A stretch of 46,565 nt of DNA, from positions 1 to 46,565 of the forward strand of contig JALFLB010000015.1 of the NCBI GenBank assembly GCA_022775045.1, in the 5' to 3' direction. The stretch is from Agathobacter sp. Lineage in GTDB: Bacteria > Bacillota > Clostridia > Lachnospirales > Lachnospiraceae. A model generated the notes under the pieces. It was not told where the DNA came from, did not search any database, and was given only the letters and a program-made list of their open reading frames with translations. A program made the position numbers and the translations under genes. This document shows, piece by piece, positions 33,461-40,947 of the stretch (positions within the stretch are counted from its first letter, which is position 1; each line of letters opens with the position of its first letter).

Positions 33461-34569
33461 TACTGATTTCCTCCCATCGTCTGTGATGTGCCTGTCTCGC
33501 CGGCACATTTCTCCATCATCTCAATAAAACGGTCAAACAGATACGCAGAATCCTGCGGTCCCGGACAAGCCTCCGGATGGAACTGCACCGTAAAAATATT
33601 CTTTCCAATATACTCAAGTCCCTCATTGGTTCCATCATTTACATTTACAAATGCCGGCTTTGCCACGGATGGGTCAAGGTTCTCGGTATCTACAACATAT
33701 CCATGATTCTGTGAAGAAATATAAACACGTCCTGTCTTTAAATCTTTGACCGGATGATTACCTCCACGGTGTCCATACTTCATCTTATGGGTATTGGCTC
33801 CATTGGCCAAAGCCATAAGCTGATGTCCAAGACAGATTGCAAAAATCGGCACATCGCTGGCATAAAGCTTTTTGATTTCCTCAATAATTGCCGTACACTC
33901 CTTCGGGTCTCCCGGTCCGTTGCTTAACATAATACCATCCGGATTGGTTGCAAGGATTTTCTCTGCCGGCGTATGAGCTGGATAAATCGTCACTTCACAA
34001 CCTCTCTGATTCAGGGACTTTGCAATATTGTTTTTTGCACCGAAATCCAGCAACGCAACTTTCTTTCCTGCACCTTTGAGTACTTTTTTCTCACTGCAGG
34101 TCACTTTATCTACAACATTTCCCGTAGTATATACTTTCAATTTTGGAAGAATCTCTTCTAAATTATAATTTTGATTTGTCGTAATCATTCCGTTCATGGT
34201 GCCCTTCTCCCTCAGAATTTTGGTAAGCGCACGGGTATCAATTCCTGCCACTCCCGGAATATCATGCTTCACCAGAAAATCCTGAATGCTTCCCTGACAC
34301 CGAAAGTTACTCGGCATGCGCGACAATTCCCTTACAATATATCCATCCGGCCATGGCTTTGCAGACTCCATATCCGGCGTGATTCCGTAATTACCAATCA
34401 AGGGATATGTCATAACCACTGCCTGTCCGGCATAAGAAGGATCCGTAAGCACCTCCAGATATCCCGTCATCGAAGTATTAAACACGATTTCGCTAATAAT
34501 TTCCCGTTTGGAACCAATGCTCTGTCCTGCAAAAACAGTTCCATCTTCAAGTATCAAAAAAGCTTTCAT
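33460..34569 (-). CDS. carA: Carbamoyl-phosphate synthase small (glutaminase) subunit
   Basis: Class I glutamine amidotransferase subunit, 369 residues. The N-terminal CPSase small-chain domain (MKAFLILEDGTVFAG, TSMTGYLEVLTDPSYAGQ) is followed by the glutaminase domain with nucleophile Cys in FAICLGHQLMA and the VQFHPEA His-Glu. GAGGA lies very close to the ATG; AGGGCGAGG may serve as the site. It shares one base with carB (TAATG). Transcription starts about 105 bases upstream and passes a leader hairpin. Confidence 0.98.
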   Translation of the reverse strand: MKAFLILEDGTVFAGQSIGSKREIISEIVFNTSMTGYLEVLTDPSYAGQAVVMTYPLIGNYGITPDMESAKPWPDGYIVRELSRMPSNFRCQGSIQDFLVKHDIPGVAGIDTRALTKILREKGTMNGMITTNQNYNLEEILPKLKVYTTGNVVDKVTCSEKKVLKGAGKKVALLDFGAKNNIAKSLNQRGCEVTIYPAHTPAEKILATNPDGIMLSNGPGDPKECTAIIEEIKKLYASDVPIFAICLGHQLMALANGANTHKMKYGHRGGNHPVKDLKTGRVYISSQNHGYVVDTENLDPSVAKPAFVNVNDGTNEGLEYIGKNIFTVQFHPEACPGPQDSAYLFDRFIEMMEKCAGETGTSQTMGGNQ

Positions 34570-34611
34570 TCCTCGCCCTGCCTTTCTGTTGCGTTTTCCT
34601 GCATCTTGGCA

Positions 34612-34638
34612 AAAAAAAAGAGAGAATCTCTTTTTTTT
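34612..34638 (-). promoter_or_regulatory. carAB leader hairpin, possible attenuator
   Basis: Self-complementary AAAAAAAAGAGA/TCTCTTTTTTTT arms (12 pairs, mostly A-T) with a 3-base loop, in the 105-base leader between the carAB promoter and carA. A run of nine T follows on the minus strand, so it could act as a weak terminator. Just upstream, a GTG at about 34650 (GTGAACAAAG) with GGGG ahead could start a short leader frame crossing the hairpin. Attenuation is a hypothesis; it might also be the terminator of the upstream GNAT gene if read-through occurs. Confidence 0.45.
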
Positions 34639-34681
34639 CTTTGTTCACGGCAGACTTACCCCATCTACCTAAATTGTAAAA

Positions 34682-34710
34682 AGTTTATCATAAGATGGCA
34701 TATTTTTCAA
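34682..34710 (-). promoter_or_regulatory. carAB promoter
   Basis: Minus-strand -35 TTGAAA (34710-34705), 17-base spacer, -10 TAAACT (34687-34682). It lies between the GNAT stop and the leader hairpin. Confidence 0.75.
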
Positions 34711-34737
34711 CCATTTTTCATAAGAAAAAATTGGCTG

Positions 34738-35325
34738 CTAACGTATTCCATTCATATAGCAAATCATAAATCCGATAGCTACTGCGGCACAGACTGCCAA
34801 ACCTCCCAGTGATGTTCCAATGATCCAGCCGGATGAAACTGATTTCGTCTCATAAGAAACCTCATGAATGGTTTTTGCTCGCATAGAAATATACGGACAC
34901 ATGCCCTGAAGCATGGACATTTGCTTAAACTTACGCTTAGCAAAATAAGATGTCGTCCACGCTGGCATGGCATTCAATGTAACATAGGAAAGCTGATACT
35001 TACTCTCTGCATATTTTCGCATTGCAAGAAGCAGCTCTTTTCCGCAACCTCTGCGCTGAAATACCGGCAAAACATAGAGCATGGTTATATGACCCTCTCT
35101 CTGCATTCCCGACATTGCAACCATCTGCCCCTCCTCAAAAGCCCCCCAAAGAGTCAGTGCTCCCTCCTGCATCATCCGGCGAAAGTTTTCCTCCGATGCG
35201 TATTCCATAAATCCGTTGACAAGCTGTCCATCTGAAATACTTTTTCTCAGGCAGAAATCAAACACTCCCCTCGCAATCCTCAATGCCTGCGGCATCTCAT
35301 TTTCCTGTAAGATTCTAATTTCCAT
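34738..35325 (-). CDS. GNAT acetyltransferase with predicted C-terminal membrane anchor
   Basis: 195 residues. The GNAT core runs to about 150, with acetyl-CoA loop FQRRGCGKELLLAM and the VTLNAMPAWTTSYFAKRKF segment. Residues about 166-191 form one hydrophobic, Gly/Ala-rich helix followed by only a few residues, so the protein should be tail-anchored, which is unusual for this family. I start at 35325, where TGGAGG is six bases upstream; this overlaps the recD2 end by 11 bases and implies translational coupling. An ATG at 35388 and one at 35331 are alternatives. Substrate unknown. Confidence 0.85.
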   Translation of the reverse strand: MEIRILQENEMPQALRIARGVFDFCLRKSISDGQLVNGFMEYASEENFRRMMQEGALTLWGAFEEGQMVAMSGMQREGHITMLYVLPVFQRRGCGKELLLAMRKYAESKYQLSYVTLNAMPAWTTSYFAKRKFKQMSMLQGMCPYISMRAKTIHEVSYETKSVSSGWIIGTSLGGLAVCAAVAIGFMICYMNGIR

Positions 35326-37540
35326 ATTCATCCTCCAATAACCGGTCTCTAAGACCGCTGTAACGTTTCTGCTGTGAATTATTTTCAATCATCTGTTGAA
35401 ACGTGATGTCATTTCCTACTATGGTAACACATTTTTTTGCTCTTGTAACAGCTGTATAAAGCAAATTCCGATTCATCAACATCCTCGGTCCCGTCAAAAG
35501 TGGAATCACAACCGCCGGATACTCTGACCCCTGTGACTTATGGATTGTCACTGCATAGGCCAGCTCTAATTCATCCAAAAGCTTATAGGGATATTCTACC
35601 ATACGGCCTTCATCAAAGGACACCGTCAAGGTTTCTGCAAAATCATTGATTTCTTCTATAATTCCCATATCTCCATTAAAAATACCAGTTCCTTTTTCAA
35701 TACACAATCCATATTTGCTGCGAATCTCCCACTCCAACTGATAATTGTTTTTAATCTGCATAACCTTATCCCCTTCACGGAATAAGGTTGTTCCATGCTC
35801 TTTTTCCTTCTTTCTCTCGCTTGCCGGATTCAGGTACATCTGCAGAATAGAATTCAAACGTTCTACCCCCAGCAGTCCTTTCCGCATCGGCGTCAAAACC
35901 TGAATATCATAGGTTGTGGCATTCACAAATTTCGGCAGCTTCTGCATAACCAACTGAAGAGTCACATTAATGATCTTATCCGCATCATATCGCTTCAGGA
36001 AAAAGAAATCCATGCTCTTATTATCCAGGCTTACCTCCTCCCCACGATTGATCTTATGAGCATTCACAATAATATCGCTGGTACTCGCCTGACGGAAAAT
36101 TTTCTTCAGCTCAACCGTATGAAAAATTTTTGAATCTATGATGTCTTTTAACACACTTCCTGCACCAACACTTGGCAGCTGATTGACATCCCCCACAAGG
36201 ATCAGCCTTGTCCCTGCCGGAATCGCTTTTAGCAGGGAATACATCAGAGAAATATCTACCATGGACATTTCATCAATAATGATCACATCCGTTTCAAGTG
36301 GATTCTGCTCATTTCTTTCAAATCCGGCACTTCCCTCCACACCTCCATTCAGTTCAAGCATACGGTGTATTGTGCGAGCTTCAAATCCGGTTGTCTCACT
36401 CATTCGTTTCGCCGCACGCCCCGTCGGCGCTGCCAGGAAAATATCCAGTCCTTCCATCTCAAAATACCGGATAATGGTATTAATCGTCGTCGTTTTACCT
36501 GTTCCTGGTCCTCCCGTAATGATCAGCAACCCATTTCTAACTGCCTCTTTCACAGCTTCTACCTGATGCTCTTCCAACTCCATCTTTGTCTGTTTTTCAA
36601 TCTGCCGGATGCGTGCTTCAATCTCAATATCCGGTACATCAAATCCCGCATCCAGCTGTCTTAACATGGTTGCAGAATTTGCTTCCATATAGAAAAAAGC
36701 ACTCGAATAAATCTGCGTAACTCCTTCTACCTCCCGCATTATAATCTTCCGATCCATCGCAAGATTCATGTACTGGGTCTCAATATATTCCGGCTCAATT
36801 TCCAATAATGTACTTGCCCGTGTCGTCAATTCCTCCATCGGGAGATAAGTATGTCCCTCTCCGGATGCCTGCAAAAGAGCATATTGAATTCCACTACGAA
36901 TTCGAAAATCTGAATCTGTCCGGATTCCTACGCGGGAGGCAATCTCATCTGCAGTCCGAAAACCAACCCCATCCACATCATCTGCCAATCGATAGGGATT
37001 TTCTTTTAAAATACCATATACTTCCTGCCCGTATGTATTATAAATTCTGACCGCCAGAGTTGTACTGATTCCATATTGCTGAAGAAAAATCATTGCCTGC
37101 CTGAGATCCCGCTTTTCATTAACCTGACTTGCGATCTCCATTGCTTTTCGTTCGCTTATCCCCTTTACTTCAGCAAGACGCTCCGGTTCTTCCTCTATAA
37201 TCCGAAAAGTATCTTCCTTGAATCTGCGTACAATTCTTGCCGCAAGCGCAATTCCAATCCCCTTAATCGCACCGGACCCCAGATAACGTTCAATTGCAAC
37301 CTCATCCTGCGGTGCCTTTTCCTCAAAGCCTTTCACTGAAAACTGGCGTCCATAGGTCGGATGATCCGTATATTCTCCATGCGCCTCAATATTTTCCCCC
37401 TCTGTAATATCAGAAAAAATACCCACACAGGTCAATTCCTCTTCCCCGCAGATTAAAACGAGCACTGTATATCCGTTCTCACTATTGCGATATATAATAT
37501 GATCCACATATCCATTAATTGTTTCTAATGTACTTTCCAA
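35315..37540 (-). CDS. recD2: RecD2-type ATP-dependent DNA helicase
   Basis: SF1B 5'-3' helicase of the RecD2/YrrC family, not part of RecBCD. 741 residues. The long N-terminal region holds helix-hairpin-helix repeats (about 85-205: GSGAIKGIGIALAARI, LAEVKGISERKA, VDGVGFRTADEI). The helicase core has Walker A GGPGTGKT (343-350), IIDEMSMVD (Walker B, 421-429) and the C-terminal UvrD-like YAVTIHKSQGSEYPAVVIP and YTAVTRAKK. Roles in DNA repair and recombination are known for the family. It overlaps the GNAT gene. Confidence 0.95.
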   Translation of the reverse strand: MESTLETINGYVDHIIYRNSENGYTVLVLICGEEELTCVGIFSDITEGENIEAHGEYTDHPTYGRQFSVKGFEEKAPQDEVAIERYLGSGAIKGIGIALAARIVRRFKEDTFRIIEEEPERLAEVKGISERKAMEIASQVNEKRDLRQAMIFLQQYGISTTLAVRIYNTYGQEVYGILKENPYRLADDVDGVGFRTADEIASRVGIRTDSDFRIRSGIQYALLQASGEGHTYLPMEELTTRASTLLEIEPEYIETQYMNLAMDRKIIMREVEGVTQIYSSAFFYMEANSATMLRQLDAGFDVPDIEIEARIRQIEKQTKMELEEHQVEAVKEAVRNGLLIITGGPGTGKTTTINTIIRYFEMEGLDIFLAAPTGRAAKRMSETTGFEARTIHRMLELNGGVEGSAGFERNEQNPLETDVIIIDEMSMVDISLMYSLLKAIPAGTRLILVGDVNQLPSVGAGSVLKDIIDSKIFHTVELKKIFRQASTSDIIVNAHKINRGEEVSLDNKSMDFFFLKRYDADKIINVTLQLVMQKLPKFVNATTYDIQVLTPMRKGLLGVERLNSILQMYLNPASERKKEKEHGTTLFREGDKVMQIKNNYQLEWEIRSKYGLCIEKGTGIFNGDMGIIEEINDFAETLTVSFDEGRMVEYPYKLLDELELAYAVTIHKSQGSEYPAVVIPLLTGPRMLMNRNLLYTAVTRAKKCVTIVGNDITFQQMIENNSQQKRYSGLRDRLLEDEYGN

Positions 37541-37554
37541 ATCCGATCCTTTCT

Positions 37555-37596
37555 ACCACAACAAAAGGAGATCATCCTCTTCGTCGGACAATCTCC
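37555..37596 (-). terminator. Likely terminator after the flagellar rod operon
   Basis: Minus-strand GGAGAT-TG-TCC paired with GGA-TG-ATCTCC (37596-37567; small internal mismatch), followed by TTTTGTTGT. It lies 23 bases after the rod-binding gene and before recD2. Confidence 0.65.
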
Positions 37597-37619
37597 TCTA
37601 CATCACATCACTTTGATTT

Positions 37620-37967
37620 TTATTCTATGCCAATATTGCGCTTCATCTGTTCATAAAGCTGCTGCGTAAAATTTTCTCCGACCTGATCCACCATCTCATC
37701 TGCCACCAGTTCAATCGCCTGATCCATATAAAGATCCCTGTACTGAGACATTGTTGTATCTTCATCTTCCTCTGATGTAAAGGTATCCTTCATCTCCTTT
37801 AACACCTGCTCCACAAAATAGGATTCAAAATCTTTAATCACGCTCTTCAATTCATCCTCAGAAGAATCCGAAGAAACTTTTTTGAGCGAATTCTGTAAGG
37901 AATCCGAAGCAGCGGATGATGCATCAGCTGCTGTATTATATATGGAACTAATTCCTGACATATCCAT
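37620..37967 (-). CDS. Rod-binding protein (FlgJ N-terminal domain type)
   Basis: 115 residues. The core VIKDFESYFVEQVLKEMKDT and the later MSQYRDLYMDQAIELVAD are the rod-binding (Rod-bind/FlgJ_N) domain that assists flagellar rod assembly. The muramidase domain of E. coli FlgJ is absent, as in many Firmicutes. The Ser/Ala/Asp-rich first 40 residues look unstructured. GAGGTG precedes the ATG. Third gene of a flgF-flgG-rod-binding unit, 24 bases after flgG. Confidence 0.9.
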   Translation of the reverse strand: MDMSGISSIYNTAADASSAASDSLQNSLKKVSSDSSEDELKSVIKDFESYFVEQVLKEMKDTFTSEEDEDTTMSQYRDLYMDQAIELVADEMVDQVGENFTQQLYEQMKRNIGIE

Positions 37968-37991
37968 ATTTACACCTCATTCTGACAAGTT

Positions 37992-38813
37992 CTAGCGTTT
38001 CAGGTTATTTGCCGTATCCAACATGGAATCTGCAGTTGTTATCGCTTTCGAATTCAGCTCATATGCCCTCTGTGCAATAATCATATTAACCATTTCATCT
38101 GCGACCTGAACGTTCGATCCTTCCAAATATCCCGCATGCACTTTACTAAGCTTTAACCCCTGTGCAGTTCCCTCCAATAATGGATTACCGGATGCAGCAG
38201 TTGCTGCCAATCTGCTGGAAGAAAGCTTCTCCAAACCTGCCGGATTATTGAACTGATAAATACCAAATGACTGATTCAACGGAAGCACATTGCCTGTGGT
38301 CACATCGCGATAGGAAATGCTTCCATCTTCACCAAACACCATGCTTTCTGAAGAAACACCATTCGGAACATAAATCTCATTTCCTTCGGTATCAAGAACC
38401 GGACAACCCTCATAATCCGTAAGCATTGTACGTCCATTGGCATCCAGACTCCATGTAAAATTACCGTTTCTCGTATAATATGTCTGTCCATCCACTCCCC
38501 GAACCGCAAAAAAACCGCTGCCTTCAATTGCAAAATCGGTATCACTGTCACTGTCCAACATGGACCCCTGCGTATACATGGATGTGGTTGCCGCCACTCT
38601 TGTACCCAGTCCAACCTGTGCACCAACCGGCTTCTGTTCTCCATTGGCCGAAGTAGTCTTCGTCTGGATTGTCTGATAAAGCAACGATTTAAACTCTGTC
38701 CTCTCCGTCTTGTACCCATATGTATTAACATTTGACAGATTGTTTGCAATCGTGTCCACATTGGTCTGCTCCGCAATCATCCCGGTTGCTGCAGTATAAA
38801 GTGCTCTCATCAT
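37992..38813 (-). CDS. flgG: Flagellar basal-body rod protein FlgG-type (FlhP-like)
   Basis: Distal rod-type protein, 273 residues. The N-terminal rod motif ALYTAATGMIAEQTNVDTIANNLSNVNTYG and C-terminal EMVNMIIAQRAYELNSKAI segment define the family; the central FAIEGSGFFAV marks the FlgG/FlhOP group. Ends TADSMLDTANNLKR. GGGGG lies before two adjacent ATGs (38813, 38810). In Bacillus the equivalent flhO-flhP pair also follows mbl. It lies 14 bases after flgF. Confidence 0.95.
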   Translation of the reverse strand: MMRALYTAATGMIAEQTNVDTIANNLSNVNTYGYKTERTEFKSLLYQTIQTKTTSANGEQKPVGAQVGLGTRVAATTSMYTQGSMLDSDSDTDFAIEGSGFFAVRGVDGQTYYTRNGNFTWSLDANGRTMLTDYEGCPVLDTEGNEIYVPNGVSSESMVFGEDGSISYRDVTTGNVLPLNQSFGIYQFNNPAGLEKLSSSRLAATAASGNPLLEGTAQGLKLSKVHAGYLEGSNVQVADEMVNMIIAQRAYELNSKAITTADSMLDTANNLKR

Positions 38814-38827
38814 AGAATCAATCCCCC

Positions 38828-39631
38828 TTACTGAACTCTTCCGACATTATTGACCGCACGATCCAATGTACTGTCAATAGAAGTAATTACCTTCTGTCCA
38901 GCTTCATATGCGCGCTGGATTGTAATCATATTGACCATTTCGTTAATCACATTCACATTCGAGGTTTCTAAAACCCCCTGCTCCACATTGGCATCTGTTG
39001 CTATCCGGTTTCCACCATCCAAAAGGTTATATAAATTCTCACCATACTTTTCCAGATAATCATAATTGTCAATATCGACCATTCCAAGAGTTCCTACAAT
39101 CTGATCATTCTGAAAAATATAACCAAGCTTATTCACTGCAATCGTCGCATTGGGATCCACACGAATAAAGTTCTCCTCATCCGGGTCTCCATTCATAGCA
39201 CCCGTAGCATTCAACACATAATCGCCATCCTTGGTAACAAGATACCCCTCCGCATTTACCGTAAACGAACCATCTCTGGTATACTTAACCGAAGTATTCC
39301 CCTGCTTATCTGTAAAGGCAATCGCAAAAAAGCCATTCCCATCAATTGCAAAATCAGTAGTATTATCAGTCACTTTAAAACTGCCCGAACTGTAATCCGT
39401 ATACACCTGTCCAAGATGCACACCATATGTAATTTCGCCCAGCTTTTTGGGGATTCCATAACTAGAGGTGTCCTTCAGACGGATGGACATCTCATCCGCA
39501 AATGTTCGCGAAGTCGTCCCTTCCTTCTTGTATCCGGTTGTATCCGCGTTCGCAAGATTATTTGCAAGAATATCCAAACGCTTCATCTCGTTTACCATCC
39601 CCGTATGGGCCGTATACAAACCTTTTACCAT
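38828..39631 (-). CDS. flgF: Flagellar basal-body rod protein FlgF-type (FlhO-like)
   Basis: Proximal rod-type protein, 267 residues, with LYTAHTGMVNEMKRLDILAN and LANADTTGYKKEG at the N-terminus, FAIDGNGFFAI in the middle, and EMVNMITIQRAYEAGQKVI near the C-terminus. GGAGGAGATACC precedes the ATG. First gene of the rod operon, behind a sigma-D-type promoter. Order mbl-flgF-flgG matches Bacillus mbl-flhO-flhP. Confidence 0.95.
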   Translation of the reverse strand: MVKGLYTAHTGMVNEMKRLDILANNLANADTTGYKKEGTTSRTFADEMSIRLKDTSSYGIPKKLGEITYGVHLGQVYTDYSSGSFKVTDNTTDFAIDGNGFFAIAFTDKQGNTSVKYTRDGSFTVNAEGYLVTKDGDYVLNATGAMNGDPDEENFIRVDPNATIAVNKLGYIFQNDQIVGTLGMVDIDNYDYLEKYGENLYNLLDGGNRIATDANVEQGVLETSNVNVINEMVNMITIQRAYEAGQKVITSIDSTLDRAVNNVGRVQ

Positions 39632-39689
39632 ATGGTATCTCCTCCGTCCTCAGTCACACATCACGTATGCAAACTCTATTACAATGATT

Positions 39690-39716
39690 ATATCGGTCAT
39701 ATTTTCCGATAGTTTA
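39690..39716 (-). promoter_or_regulatory. Sigma-D (FliA-type) promoter of the flagellar rod operon
   Basis: Minus-strand TAAA (39716-39713), 15-base spacer, ACCGATAT (39697-39690), against the Firmicute SigD consensus TAAA-N15-GCCGATAT: 11 of 12 specified positions. About 59 bases before the flgF ATG. Confidence 0.82.
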
Positions 39717-39722
39717 TAACAG

Positions 39723-39743
39723 GAGTGCGCTATTTGCGCACTC
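39723..39743 (-). terminator. Hairpin after mbl
   Basis: Perfect 8-base stem GAGTGCGC/GCGCACTC with a 5-base loop, 15 bases after the mbl stop and just ahead of the sigma-D promoter. It lacks a T-run, so it may be a weak terminator or an mRNA-end stabiliser separating mbl from the rod genes. Confidence 0.55.
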
Positions 39744-39757
39744 ACAACACCAATTAT

Positions 39758-40753
39758 CTAATCCTCATCTCTCTTGCCTGCAAGGAACTCAACATACTTT
39801 CCTGTCCCAATTGCAACACAAGTCATCGGATGCTCTGCCGTCATTGTATTGATTCCTGTCTTCTCCTCAATCAGCTGCTCCAGACCTCGAAGCAAAGAAC
39901 CTCCACCTGTCAGAACAATTCCCCGATCTGCAACGTCTGCTGCCAATTCCGGTGGAGTTTTCTCCAATACGGAATGTACTGCCTCCACAATCTGGAGCGT
40001 CGCTTCACGAAGAGCCTCTTCCGTCTCCTCAGAACTAACTGTAATCGTTCTTGGAAGCCCCGTAACCAGATTACGTCCGCGAACATCAATAGTCTCATTC
40101 TGGGCAAGTGGATAGCAGGTACCGATCTTAATCTTAATATCCTCGGCAGTACGCTCACCAATCAGCAGATTATGCTTTTTCCGCATATAACGAACCAGAG
40201 CCTCATCAAAATCATCCCCCGCAATCTTTACGGAAGTACTGACTACCGAGCCTCCAAGAGAAATAACTGCAATATCTGAAGTACCTCCTCCGATATCAAC
40301 AATCATATTACCACACGGTCTTGCAATATCAATTCCTGCACCAATTGCAGCTGCAATCGGCTCCTCAATAATCTCTACCTCGCGGGCACCAGCCTGATAA
40401 GTCGCATCCTCAACGGCCTTCTTCTCAACTTCCGTGACGCCACTCGGAACGCATACGCTGATGCGCGGCTTACGAAAACTCTTCTTACCAAGGGCTTTCT
40501 GAATAAAATACTTGATCATCTTCTCTGTTACCGTGTAATCCGAAATTACACCCTGACGAAGCGGTCGAACGGCAACAATATTGCCCGGAGTCCTTCCAAG
40601 CATAAGCCTTGCCTCTTCACCAATTGCTTTGATTTTATTTGTATCTCTGTCAAATGCAACAACCGAAGGTTCCTTTAATACAACACCCTTGCCTTTAATA
40701 TATACTAAAATACTTGCAGTACCTAAATCAATTCCGATATCTGATCCAATCAT
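39758..40753 (-). CDS. mbl: MreB/Mbl rod-shape actin homologue
   Basis: Actin-like ATPase that organises cell-wall synthesis along the membrane. 331 residues. Phosphate 1 loop DIGIDLGTASILVY (5-18), phosphate 2 GNMIVDIGGGTSDIAVISLG, and adenosine-motif LTGGGSLLRGL are intact, with the MreB mark PLRQGVISDYTVTEKM. I choose Mbl rather than MreB because it is alone without mreC/mreD and is followed by flgF-flgG, the Bacillus mbl-flhO-flhP arrangement. Start at 40753; GGAAGGGG lies upstream. Confidence 0.95.
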   Translation of the reverse strand: MIGSDIGIDLGTASILVYIKGKGVVLKEPSVVAFDRDTNKIKAIGEEARLMLGRTPGNIVAVRPLRQGVISDYTVTEKMIKYFIQKALGKKSFRKPRISVCVPSGVTEVEKKAVEDATYQAGAREVEIIEEPIAAAIGAGIDIARPCGNMIVDIGGGTSDIAVISLGGSVVSTSVKIAGDDFDEALVRYMRKKHNLLIGERTAEDIKIKIGTCYPLAQNETIDVRGRNLVTGLPRTITVSSEETEEALREATLQIVEAVHSVLEKTPPELAADVADRGIVLTGGGSLLRGLEQLIEEKTGINTMTAEHPMTCVAIGTGKYVEFLAGKRDED

Positions 40754-40883
40754 TCCAAAAATTGCCCCTTCCTGTTCATCTCATTCTATCTATGTCAGCT
40801 TGTCCTGCCGCTAACAGATTTTTCGTCATCAAACCTTAAGAGCCGCAAAACCGCAGTTAATCATATTTTATACATACAGTATC

Positions 40884-40911
40884 ATTATATACAATTAATT
40901 CCATTTTTCAA
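40884..40911 (-). promoter_or_regulatory. mbl promoter
   Basis: Minus-strand -35 TTGAAA (40911-40906), 16-base spacer, -10 TATAAT (40889-40884), leaving a 5' UTR of about 125 bases before mbl. The stretch 40754-40947 holds nothing else I can name. Confidence 0.72.
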
Positions 40912-40947
40912 ACATTTTTTTCGAAAGAGAAAGATTTTCATAAAAAT

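Noticed and set aside
39723-39743. Hairpin after mbl as an operator for the rod operon
   Set aside because: It precedes the sigma-D promoter and has the spacing of a transcript-end structure; no evidence for a regulator.
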